From NCBI GenBank assembly GCA_963715025.1, contig CAVQQQ010000001.1:434001-498000 (forward strand): a stretch of 64,000 bases of DNA. Direction: 5' to 3'. Shown here piece after piece: positions 18,721-26,215 of this stretch (position 1 is its first letter; every line of letters starts with the position of its first letter). The notes below the pieces were generated by a model that saw nothing but the letters and a program-made list of their open reading frames with translations, ran no database searches and was not told the DNA's origin. The DNA comes from DASSJT01 sp963715025. GTDB taxonomy: Bacteria > Actinomycetota > Actinomycetes > Actinomycetales > Dermatophilaceae. The position numbers and the translations under genes were made by a program.

Positions 18721-19626
18721 ATGAGCACGATGCATCCCGGAAGCATTGTCGTTGGGATCGACGGCTCGCCGTCGAGCGGGCACGCCCTGGACTGGGCCAT
18801 CGAGGAGGCGGCTCGCCGCCACATGCCGCTTCACCTCGTCCACGCCCTGGGACTCGACCCCTTCGCGACCACCGCGATGGCGGGCAGCCCGGAGCCGGGC
18901 TGGCTGGAGGAGACCGCGCAGGCCCAGCCCGACAGGGACGACGTGCTCGATGCCGCAGTGGCACGAGTCACCGCCCTCGCGCCGGCCCGCACCGTGACGA
19001 CGGAGGTCACGTCGGGCGACCCAGCACCGTATCTCCTGGGGCTGTCCAAGCGCGCCGACACCATCGTCGTCGGCACCCGCGGCCGGGGTGGGGCTCGAAG
19101 TGCTGCCCTCGGCTCGGTCTCCCTCGAGGTGTCCATGCACGCCCACTGTCCGGTCGCGACGGTCCACGAGCCTCCGCGGGCGCATGCCGTCCGGCCCCGC
19201 GTCGTCGTGGGCGTCGACGGTTCTGTCCAGTCCGAGCGCGCCGTCGAGTATGCCTTCGGACAGGCGTCCTCCCGCGGCATCGACCTGCTGGCAGTCCACA
19301 CGTGGTGGCTGGAGCTCCTCGACGGGGCCACGGCCCTGACCGTCCCCCCGGCGCAGTGGGAGCGCATCGAGCAGGAGCAGCGCCTGCTGCTGTCCGAGGC
19401 GCTGGCCGGCTGGCGGGACAAGTACCCGGACGTCACCCTGCGCGAGCAGGTCCGGCGGGCCCACCCGGTCGAGGCGCTCGTGCGCGAGTCGGAGGACGCC
19501 GAGCTCGTCGTGGTGGGCAGCCGCGGACGGGGCGGGTTCACCGGCCTGATGCTCGGCTCGGTCAGCCACGGTGTCCTCCACCGGGCCAAGAGCCCGGTCG
19601 TCGTGGTGCGGACCCCGGTTGAGTGA
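18721..19626 (+). CDS. Tandem-domain universal stress protein
   Basis: This 301-residue protein has two Usp domains, beginning SIVVGIDGSPSSGHALDWA and VVVGVDGSVQSERAVEYA. Both carry the ATP-binding glycine motif (GTRGRGGARSAALGSVS and GSRGRGGFTGLMLGSVS). A strong AGGAGG site precedes the ATG and a DosR-like box is centred about 66 bases upstream. It starts a rightward group with the MBL-fold nuclease gene five bases behind it. Confidence 0.92.
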   Translation: MSTMHPGSIVVGIDGSPSSGHALDWAIEEAARRHMPLHLVHALGLDPFATTAMAGSPEPGWLEETAQAQPDRDDVLDAAVARVTALAPARTVTTEVTSGDPAPYLLGLSKRADTIVVGTRGRGGARSAALGSVSLEVSMHAHCPVATVHEPPRAHAVRPRVVVGVDGSVQSERAVEYAFGQASSRGIDLLAVHTWWLELLDGATALTVPPAQWERIEQEQRLLLSEALAGWRDKYPDVTLREQVRRAHPVEALVRESEDAELVVVGSRGRGGFTGLMLGSVSHGVLHRAKSPVVVVRTPVE

Positions 19627-19630
19627 CGCC

Positions 19631-21022
19631 ATGTCGATCACGCTGGCCTTCCTGGGCGCCGCCGGCACCGTGACGGGGAGCAAGTTCCTCCTCGAGCACA
19701 GCGCTGACCCGGCGGAGGGCAGCCGCGTCATGGTGGACTGCGGCCTCTACCAGGGTGCCCGCGAGTGGCGGCGGCTGAACTGGCAGCCCTTGCCGGTCTC
19801 GCCGGCCTCGGTGGGTGGCGTCGTGCTCACCCACACCCACCTCGACCACTGCGGCTACCTTCCCGCGTTCGTCCGCCAGGGCTTCGCCGGCCCCATCTGG
19901 TGCACTGAAGGGACCGCCGCACTGACGACGATCGTGCTCCGCGACAGCGCCCACCTGCAGGAGGAGGACACGGCGGCAGCCCGGGCAGGCGGCTGGTCGA
20001 AGCACCACCCACCGCTGCCCCTCTACACCTCCGGTGACGCCGAGCGCGCGATCGCGCAGCTGGCCACCACCGCGTTCGGCACCCCCACCCAGGTTGCGGC
20101 CGGATGGGACGCCACGCTGTTTCGCGCGGGCCACGTGCTGGGCTCCGCCAGCGCCCTCCTCCGCGGCGGGGATGCGTCCGTGCTGTTCTCGGGCGACCTC
20201 GGACGACCGAGCCATCCCCTGCTCCTCCCCCGGTCCCGGCCACCCGCGGCCCGCACCGTCGTCATCGAGTCGACCTACGGAGACCGCCAGCACCCCGCCC
20301 CGGCCGGAGCAGACCACGAGGTGCTCGCGAGCGCCATTCGACGGACGATCGGACGCGGCGGGTCCGTGGTCATCCCCGCCTTTGCCGTCGACCGGACCGA
20401 GCTCGTGCTGCACGTGCTGGCCGAGCTGGTGGGCGAGAACCGCATTCCGCCCGTGCCGGTCTATGTGGACAGCCCTATGGCCCTCGCGGCCCTGGAGGTC
20501 TACGAGCGTGCAGGTCTGCGCGACGAGCTGCTGCCGGGAGCCGACCTCGGACTCGGCGCCCTGCCACGGCTGCATGCCGCGCGATCGGCCGCCGAATCCG
20601 TCGCACTCAACAACCCGGGCACTCCGTCCATCGTCGTCTCGGCGTCGGGCATGGCCACGGGTGGGCGCGTCATCCACCACCTGCGCTACCTCCTGCCCCA
20701 GGCCAGGAACACCGTGGTGCTAACCGGCTACCAAGCCGTCGGCACGCGCGGACGCGCGCTGCAGGAAGGCGCGCACGAGGTCAAGATCATGGGCCGCTAC
20801 GTGCCGGTCCGCGCCGAGATCGTCACCGACGAGGGCTTCTCGGTCCACGCCGATGCCGACGAGCTCGTGTCGTGGCTCGACGAGCTGCCAGAGCCGCCCG
20901 AGACGGTCTACGTCGTCCACGGGGAGCCGGAGGCCGCGAACGCGCTGTCAGACCGGATCCGCAAGGAACTCGGCTGGGCGGTCGCGGTCCCGATCCTCGG
21001 CGAGCGGGTCCGCGTAGACTGA
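19631..21022 (+). CDS. Metallo-beta-lactamase / beta-CASP ribonuclease-like protein
   Basis: This 463-residue protein carries the MBL zinc motif HTHLDHCGYLPAF (HxHxDH), GHVLGSASALL and FSGDLGRP, then a beta-CASP region with ESTYGDRQH and a C-terminal RNA-metabolising motif ending in FSVHADADEL. The architecture matches CPSF/RNase J-like RNA endonucleases or exonucleases. The ATG at 19631 lies five bases after the Usp stop, so the two are probably co-transcribed from the box at 18648. A role in RNA turnover during growth arrest is plausible but inferred from position. Confidence 0.88.
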   Translation: MSITLAFLGAAGTVTGSKFLLEHSADPAEGSRVMVDCGLYQGAREWRRLNWQPLPVSPASVGGVVLTHTHLDHCGYLPAFVRQGFAGPIWCTEGTAALTTIVLRDSAHLQEEDTAAARAGGWSKHHPPLPLYTSGDAERAIAQLATTAFGTPTQVAAGWDATLFRAGHVLGSASALLRGGDASVLFSGDLGRPSHPLLLPRSRPPAARTVVIESTYGDRQHPAPAGADHEVLASAIRRTIGRGGSVVIPAFAVDRTELVLHVLAELVGENRIPPVPVYVDSPMALAALEVYERAGLRDELLPGADLGLGALPRLHAARSAAESVALNNPGTPSIVVSASGMATGGRVIHHLRYLLPQARNTVVLTGYQAVGTRGRALQEGAHEVKIMGRYVPVRAEIVTDEGFSVHADADELVSWLDELPEPPETVYVVHGEPEAANALSDRIRKELGWAVAVPILGERVRVD

Positions 21023-21071
21023 CCCACCCCTCGCCGCGTGCCAAGAACCCATCGACGAAAAGGACAAGACA

Positions 21072-21575
21072 ATGTCGGACATCAGGCACGAGCCCGCCAC
21101 GGGTTCTGAGATCGCACCGGCGACCGGGTCTGGCTCCCAGCAACCCGCGCAGGCGACGGACCACCGGGGGCTGCACGTACTGAACCTCGAGGAATGCCTC
21201 GACCTGCTGCGGACCACCCCAGTCGGCCGGGTCGGCTTCGTCCATGATGGCGAAGTGGTGATCCTTCCGGTCAACCACATCGTCCAGGGCACCCAGGTGC
21301 TGTTCCGGACCACGTGGGGCGCCAAGCTCCAGTCAGCGGCGGACGAGGCAGGGGTCGCCTACCAGGTCGACCACCACGACACCACCACCCGCACGGGCTG
21401 GAGCGTGCTCGTCCAAGGCTCGGCCGAGGTCATCTACGACAACGAGGAATGCCAGCTCTTGGACGCCCTGGCGCCCGAACCGTGGCTGCACCTCGGCGAC
21501 GAGGCTTTCTGGGTGCGGATCCTCGCCGTGCAGATCAGCGGGCGGGAGATCGTGGTCCGCCCTGCCTCGGCCTAG
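21072..21575 (+). CDS. Pyridoxamine 5'-phosphate oxidase-like flavin-binding protein
   Basis: This 167-residue protein has a disordered Thr/Gly/Gln-rich N-terminus (about 35 residues) before the PNPOx-like barrel: ECLDLLRTTPVGRVGFV, then VVILPVNHIVQGTQVLFRTTWG. It is homologous to the protein at 5282, and both share the VLILPVNY/H motif region. It follows the MBL nuclease gene by 49 bases with a GGACAAG-type site. A cofactor (FMN, F420 or heme) cannot be chosen from sequence. Confidence 0.8.
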   Translation: MSDIRHEPATGSEIAPATGSGSQQPAQATDHRGLHVLNLEECLDLLRTTPVGRVGFVHDGEVVILPVNHIVQGTQVLFRTTWGAKLQSAADEAGVAYQVDHHDTTTRTGWSVLVQGSAEVIYDNEECQLLDALAPEPWLHLGDEAFWVRILAVQISGREIVVRPASA

Positions 21576-21600
21576 CCGCGCTGAGGGAGGGTGGCGGGTC

Positions 21601-21614
21601 AGGACGAAAGTCCC
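21601..21614. promoter_or_regulatory. DosR-like box upstream of the short Usp gene
   Basis: AGGACGAAAGTCCC, with a half-site matching the consensus almost perfectly on the right (AAAGTCCC), lies 108 bases before the ATG at 21723. Confidence 0.6.
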
Positions 21615-21722
21615 GGTGTGCCAAGGGATTCTGCCGAATGCGGGCATCGACATTGGAGGCCGTCGGAGCGCTCAGGACGTTCGACCCTGTCGACCGCACT
21701 GCGCAGACCGCATCGTGGGGGC

Positions 21723-22163
21723 ATGACGACAAGCGAACCGCGCCGAAGTACACCGTCGGCCAGGCTCACGTCCGGCGAGGTCGTGGCAGGTCTGGTCAAC
21801 GATGGCTCGGCAGACGCCGTGGCGCACGCAGCCGTCGCAGAGGCGGCCCGACTGGGCTGCGATGTCCGCTTCGTGCAGGCGATCACCTCGCGGCTGGGTT
21901 CCGATGACAGCGCCAGTGAGGACGAGGCGACCTTCCACGCAGCCCTCCGGGCCCTGCGCGGTCACTCGCGGGTCCGCTGCACGTTCGAGGCGGTGCGCGG
22001 CGATCCCGGCACGGTGCTGGTCGCCCGCAGCCGCCAGGCCGCCATGCTTGTCGTCGGGGAAGACCGCTCCACGGCCAAGACGAAGGTCGCCGAGCACTGC
22101 CGCTCGTGGGCAGCATGCACCGTCAAGGTGGTCCCCACCCAGGCTACGAGTCCGCAGCAGTAG
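21723..22163 (+). CDS. Single-domain universal stress protein-like
   Basis: This 146-residue protein has one degenerate Usp-like domain: EVVAGLVNDGSADAVAHAAVAE as the first strand-helix, then MLVVGEDRSTAKTKVAEHC in place of the usual glycine-rich ATP motif, and a VKVVPT terminal strand. The canonical G-x2-G-x9-G(S/T) motif is missing, so it probably does not bind ATP. It sits behind its own DosR-like box. Confidence 0.65.
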   Translation: MTTSEPRRSTPSARLTSGEVVAGLVNDGSADAVAHAAVAEAARLGCDVRFVQAITSRLGSDDSASEDEATFHAALRALRGHSRVRCTFEAVRGDPGTVLVARSRQAAMLVVGEDRSTAKTKVAEHCRSWAACTVKVVPTQATSPQQ

Positions 22164-22310
22164 GGCGCCATCGCCACCAGTCACCCCGGCGAACAAGCGC
22201 GCGGTCGAGTGCTGAGCGGCGGCACGCCGAGACCGCTCCGACGCACGACGTCCTCAGCGCGACGCTGCCAGACTGGCAGGTGACGCCCTCCCCCGAGCGA
22301 AGGTCCCGCC

Positions 22311-23546
22311 ATGGCGACGATCACCCAGAACAGCCTCCAGCGCTTCGCCGAGAGCCGCGGCGCCGACCTGCGGGTGGTCGCGAGCGGCAACTGTGCCCCG
22401 CCGTGGGAGCTGCTGGCGCTGATCGACGACGCGCTGCCGGCATACCGCCTGTTCATGCTCAACGCACCCCACGGCATACCCGACCACCCGGGGGTGACCC
22501 TGGAGACGCCCTTCGTCGGGCCCGGCATGCGGCACAAGCCCAACCTGCGCTACCTGCCCGCCCGGCTGTCCCAGGTGCCGACCCTGCTGCGCACCACGGT
22601 CCCACCGGACATCGTGTGTGTCCGCACGTCAGTCCCGCATGCGGGCCGGGTGTCCCTGGGCGTCGAGGTCAACGTCCTCCCCGCGGCCATCGAGTCGGCG
22701 CGCCGGCGCGGCGGGCTGGTGCTGGCCGAGACCGACCCAGGCATGCCCTACACCTACGGGGACGCCGAGCTCGAGGTGAGCTCCTTCGACGGCGTGCTCG
22801 AGGGCTCCGGCTCGCGGGGGCTTGGGCCCGGCTCGGGTGCAGGGCTCAGCGACCCGGTCGCCATGGCCATCGGCAGCCGCATCGCCGAGCGGATCGGCGA
22901 CGGCGCGACCCTCCAGCTCGGTATCGGCCTGGTTCCAGACGCCGTCCTTGCCGGGCTGTCCTCGCGTCGCCGCCTGGGTATCTGGAGCGAGATGGTCTCC
23001 GACGGCATCCTGGGGCTTGACGCGAACGGTTCACTTGACGAATCCCGGCTCGTGACAGCGTCCTTCGCGATCGGAACAGACAAGCTGCTGGGCTGGCTCG
23101 ACCGCAACTCGCGGGTGCGCATGGTACGCACCGAGATCGCCAACGACCCCTCGCGCATCGCGGCGAACCCGGCGATGACCAGCATCAACACCGCGCTCCA
23201 GGTGGACCTCTTCGGGCAGGCCAATGCGTCGCGCATCAAGGGCCGCATCCACTCCGGCTTCGGCGGCCAGACCGACTTCGTGGTCGGCGCACTCCATTCC
23301 CGGGGTGGTCAGGCCCTCATGGCGTTGAAGTCCTGGCATCCCAAGGCCGACGTCTCGACGATCATCCCGCTGCTCGACGAGCCCGTGACGTCGTTCCAGC
23401 ACACAGCGGTCGTGACCGAGCAGGGGGTGGCGGAGATCTTCGGCAACGACGAGAGGTCGCAGGCCCACCACCTGATCGAACACGCAGCACACCCACGGGT
23501 CCGGGACGAGCTGCGCGAGGAGGCCAGAGCCCTCGGGCTGCTCTGA
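22311..23546 (+). CDS. Acetyl-CoA hydrolase / CoA-transferase family protein
   Basis: This 411-residue protein resembles 4-hydroxybutyrate CoA-transferase and acetyl-CoA hydrolase. Features are the ADGAT-like GDGATLQLGIGLVPDAVL loop, SEMVSDGIL, the GFGGQTDFVVGA oxyanion-type motif and the C-terminal TSFQHTAVVTEQGVAEI. It would move CoA between acetyl-CoA and another acid such as succinate or butyrate, yielding free acetate. This pairs naturally with acetate kinase and the acyl-CoA synthetase in the same locus. The ATG is preceded by a half DosR-like motif (AGGTCCC) that overlaps the translation start region, which is more likely coincidence. The substrate acid is unknown. Confidence 0.85.
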   Translation: MATITQNSLQRFAESRGADLRVVASGNCAPPWELLALIDDALPAYRLFMLNAPHGIPDHPGVTLETPFVGPGMRHKPNLRYLPARLSQVPTLLRTTVPPDIVCVRTSVPHAGRVSLGVEVNVLPAAIESARRRGGLVLAETDPGMPYTYGDAELEVSSFDGVLEGSGSRGLGPGSGAGLSDPVAMAIGSRIAERIGDGATLQLGIGLVPDAVLAGLSSRRRLGIWSEMVSDGILGLDANGSLDESRLVTASFAIGTDKLLGWLDRNSRVRMVRTEIANDPSRIAANPAMTSINTALQVDLFGQANASRIKGRIHSGFGGQTDFVVGALHSRGGQALMALKSWHPKADVSTIIPLLDEPVTSFQHTAVVTEQGVAEIFGNDERSQAHHLIEHAAHPRVRDELREEARALGLL

Positions 23547-23578
23547 GCCGGATCGGCGGCTGGGCCCGTCACGAAGTG

Positions 23579-23592
23579 CGGACGTTGGTCCC
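23579..23592. promoter_or_regulatory. Distal DosR-like box upstream of sqr
   Basis: CGGACGTTGGTCCC is 370 bases from the next start and 32 bases after the previous stop, too far for direct activation of sqr under the usual spacing. Confidence 0.45.
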
Positions 23593-23873
23593 TGTCCTGA
23601 CGGCACTCTGTGCGGAATGGTCGAGTTGCAGGAGAGCGCGCGGAAACCCAGGCGTGAACCTGGAAACGAAGGCGAAACCGGGTTGGAGGTTCTGCAAGGG
23701 GCCTCCAACCCCTGGTGCCGGGCCCCAGGGGCACCCCGGTCAAGAGGGGTGCACCCAGTCATGCGCGGCGGTCGGGGGGCCGATGTGGTCTCCGGTCTGG
23801 CGTGGGCGTCGCCACTCGACGGGTCCGACGCGGGTTGTGGGTACCTCAGCGTGCACTGGGTCACATCCCGGGA

Positions 23874-23887
23874 GGGACCAAGTGCCC
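23874..23887. promoter_or_regulatory. DosR-like box for the sqr-dsrC-dsrE2 operon
   Basis: GGGACCAAGTGCCC lies 75 bases upstream of the sqr start codon. It is nearly identical to the box at 18648. Confidence 0.7.
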
Positions 23888-23962
23888 TGTGAGACACGGC
23901 TATCAACTCCTAGCGTCATAAGAGGCGGGGCGCTCCCCGCCATCGAGACTGAGGAGTGACTC

Positions 23963-25237
23963 GTGGCCAAACGACTGCTGATCCTGGGAGCCGGCACTGC
24001 CGGGACGATGATCGCCAACCGGCTGCGCCGCAAGCTGGAGCGAGCCGAGTGGGACATCACCATCGTCGACCACGACGACGTGCACCCCTACCAGCCAGGA
24101 TTCCTGTTTCTGCCCTTCGGCGAGCTGTCGCCACAGCAGGTGACCAAGTCCCGGCACCATTTCCTGCCGGACGGCGTCAACTTCGTCATGGGCGAGGTCG
24201 ACCTGGTGGAGCCTGCGACCCACACCGTGGCCCTGAGGGACAGCCGGAGGCTGCCGTACGACTACCTCGTCATCGCGTCCGGCACACACCCCCGGCCGGA
24301 CCAGACACCCGGCATGCTCGGGTCGCTGTGGCGCCGCAGCATCTTCGACTTCTACAGCTATGACGGTGCGATCGCGCTGCGGGAGGCACTCCAGGCGTTC
24401 GACGGCGGGCGGCTGGTGGTGCACATCACCGACATGCCGATCAAGTGCCCGGTGGCTCCCCTGGAGTTCACCTTCCTCGTGGACGCCTGGCTGCGCGAGC
24501 GGGGCCTGCGCGAGCGGGCCGAGCTGGTCTACGTCACGCCGCTGCCCGGTGCCTTCACCAAGCCGATCGCCTCTGAGCATCTCGGCGGCATGCTCGACGA
24601 GCGCGACGTCCAGGTCGAGCCCGACTTCATGGTCGAGCGGATCGACGAAGACGCGAAGGCGCTGGTGTCCTACGACGAGCGGACCATCCCGTTCGACCTG
24701 CTGGTCACGGTTCCGCTCAACATGGGCGCGGACTTCGTGGCGCGGTCGGGTCTTGGCGACGAGCTCAACTACGTGTCGGTCGACCCACACACGCTGCAGT
24801 CGAAGGCCTACCCGGAGATCTTCGCGGTCGGCGACGCCTCGGACATCCCCGCCTCCAAGGCCGGGTCAGTGGCCCACTTCGCCGTCGAGGACTTCGTCGA
24901 GAACTTCCTCGACCTGATCAACGGCCGGCCCATGAGCCGCGCGTTCGATGGCCACGCCAACTGCTTCATCGAGTCCGGCAATGGCAAGGGCCTGCTGATC
25001 GACTTCAACTACGACACCGAGCCCCTGCCCGGCAAGTACCCGCTTCCGGTCGTCGGGCCGCTGGATCTGCTGAAGGAGACGCGCGCCAACCACCTCGGGA
25101 AGCTGGCGTTCCGCTGGATCTACTGGAACGTCCTCCTGCCGGGACGGCCGCTGCCCCTCCCGGCCCACATGTCGATGCTCGGGAAGACCGCTCCTGCTTC
25201 CCAGGACGCCGAGCTCGCAACCGCAACCAAGGAGTGA
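23963..25237 (+). CDS. sqr: Sulfide:quinone oxidoreductase-like flavoprotein
   Basis: This 424-residue FAD protein begins with the dinucleotide-binding fingerprint RLLILGAGTAGTMIANRL. It continues with VDHDDVHPYQPGFLFLPFG (typical of SQR), YDYLVIASGTHPRP, PIKCPVAPLEF (one redox-type cysteine), EIFAVGDASDIPASKAGSVAHF (second FAD-binding motif) and HANCFIESG (second cysteine). It would oxidise sulfide or reduced sulfur at the membrane and pass electrons to quinone. Only two cysteines are conspicuous, so the exact SQR type is uncertain. It starts a three-gene operon with DsrC-like and DsrE2-like sulfur carriers. Confidence 0.85.
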   Translation: MAKRLLILGAGTAGTMIANRLRRKLERAEWDITIVDHDDVHPYQPGFLFLPFGELSPQQVTKSRHHFLPDGVNFVMGEVDLVEPATHTVALRDSRRLPYDYLVIASGTHPRPDQTPGMLGSLWRRSIFDFYSYDGAIALREALQAFDGGRLVVHITDMPIKCPVAPLEFTFLVDAWLRERGLRERAELVYVTPLPGAFTKPIASEHLGGMLDERDVQVEPDFMVERIDEDAKALVSYDERTIPFDLLVTVPLNMGADFVARSGLGDELNYVSVDPHTLQSKAYPEIFAVGDASDIPASKAGSVAHFAVEDFVENFLDLINGRPMSRAFDGHANCFIESGNGKGLLIDFNYDTEPLPGKYPLPVVGPLDLLKETRANHLGKLAFRWIYWNVLLPGRPLPLPAHMSMLGKTAPASQDAELATATKE

Positions 25238-25242
25238 AAACC

Positions 25243-25557
25243 ATGCCTGTCACCACCATCGCCGACCGCCAGGTCACCGTGGACGCCGAGGGCTTCCTCA
25301 CCGAGTACTCAGAGTGGGACGAGGAGCTGGCGCGCTCCCTGGCTGCACAGATCGGCATCGAGCTGACCGACCGTCACTTCGAGGCCATCCGGTTCCTGCG
25401 CACCGACTACGCCGACCGCGGCGAGACCGCGACCCTGCGCCGCATCTCCACCGTGGGCGGCATCCCCATCAAGACCCTGTTCGAGCTGTTCCCGCAGAAG
25501 CCGGCCAAGAAGCTCGCCTACATCGCAGGGCTCCCCAAGCCGCACGGCTGCGTCTGA
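25243..25557 (+). CDS. DsrC/TusE-like sulfur carrier with a single C-terminal cysteine
   Basis: This 104-residue protein matches DsrC/TusE. It has TVDAEGFLTEYSEWDEELA at the N-terminus, a TLRRISTVGGIPIKTLFELFP core and the flexible C-terminal arm LPKPHGCV. The penultimate Cys103 (CysA) is present, but the position eleven residues earlier is Ala92, so the second cysteine (CysB) of sulfite-reductase-linked DsrC is missing. That makes it TusE-like: a persulfide carrier, not a trisulfide former. The ATG at 25243 follows an AAGGAG site that overlaps the sqr stop. Likely accepts sulfane sulfur produced by the SQR. Confidence 0.9.
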   Translation: MPVTTIADRQVTVDAEGFLTEYSEWDEELARSLAAQIGIELTDRHFEAIRFLRTDYADRGETATLRRISTVGGIPIKTLFELFPQKPAKKLAYIAGLPKPHGCV

Positions 25558-25575
25558 GCCAGCAAGGAGAAGACC

Positions 25576-26097
25576 ATGACAACCACAGCACCCACGCCCG
25601 CCCCGGCCATCGTCCCGAGTTTCGACGAGGGGACCGACTCCGGCCGCAAGCTCGCCATCATCTGCTCCAAGGGCAGCCTCGACATGGCCTACCCGGGTCT
25701 GATCCTGGCGAACGCCGCCCTGGGCGAAGGTGTCGAGACGCACCTGTTCTTCACGTTCTGGGGCTTCGACATGATCAACAAGGAGACCATGGGCGACCTG
25801 AAGTTCACGATGCTGGGCAACCCCGCCACGCACATGCCCCAGGGCCTCGGCGGCCTCCCCGGGATGACCGCCATGGCCACGGCCAGGCTCAAGAGGTCGA
25901 TCGCAGAGGTCGACGTGCCCGAAGTACCGGAGTTCCTCGAGCAGATCGTCGCCTCCGGTGGCCACCTGTGGGCCTGCCAGATGTCGGCGGACATGAACCA
26001 CCTGACCAAGGGGGATCTCTACGACGAGGTCGAGGGCATCATCAGCGCCAGCGACTTCATCGAGAAGACCGAGGGTGCGCAGCTGCTCTTCATCTAG
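25576..26097 (+). CDS. DsrE2-like sulfurtransferase/peroxiredoxin-family protein
   Basis: This 173-residue DsrE/DsrF-like protein has a short Pro/Ala-rich N-terminus, the KLAIICSKGSLDMAYPGLIL motif with Cys30, a FFTFWGFDMINK segment typical of DsrE2, and Cys134 in HLWACQMSADMN. Both cysteines are at positions used for persulfide transfer in the family. It is 18 bases behind the dsrC-like gene with an AAGGAG site, so the three genes form one operon. The expected path is sulfide to SQR persulfide to DsrE2/DsrC-like carriers. Confidence 0.88.
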   Translation: MTTTAPTPAPAIVPSFDEGTDSGRKLAIICSKGSLDMAYPGLILANAALGEGVETHLFFTFWGFDMINKETMGDLKFTMLGNPATHMPQGLGGLPGMTAMATARLKRSIAEVDVPEVPEFLEQIVASGGHLWACQMSADMNHLTKGDLYDEVEGIISASDFIEKTEGAQLLFI

Positions 26098-26149
26098 GGG
26101 CCTCGCTCCGGCGCCTCGCCCAGGAGGCCGCCCTGCGGCCACGCCGTCC

Positions 26150-26182
26150 CCGCTGCCCGGAAGCCGACCTCCCGGGCAGCGG
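26150..26182. terminator. Hairpin between convergent sulfur operon and P-type ATPase
   Basis: A perfect 11-bp stem (26150-26160 with 26172-26182) with an 11-base loop lies between the ends of two convergent genes. An imperfect direct repeat, GGCCCTACAAGGCC and GGCCCTATAAGGCC, follows at 26191-26225. Confidence 0.6.
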
Positions 26183-26215
26183 CTGGCTGCGGCCCTACAA
26201 GGCCCGGCTGTGGCC

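Larger units (their letters stand above)
23547..23962. other. 416-base intergenic region with two DosR-like boxes
   Basis: No convincing coding region is present; open frames here lack family features and good start sites. It holds two DosR-like palindromes (23579-23592 and 23874-23887), about 300 bases apart. The second is at normal distance from the sulfide:quinone oxidoreductase gene. Between them is a G-rich stretch with repeated CCCGG/CCGGG. A small RNA driven from the first box is possible but unsupported. Confidence 0.6.

Noticed and set aside
22294..22307. DosR-like half-site at the CoA transferase start
   Set aside because: Only the right arm (AAGGTCCC) matches, and it abuts the ATG, which is not a workable activator position.
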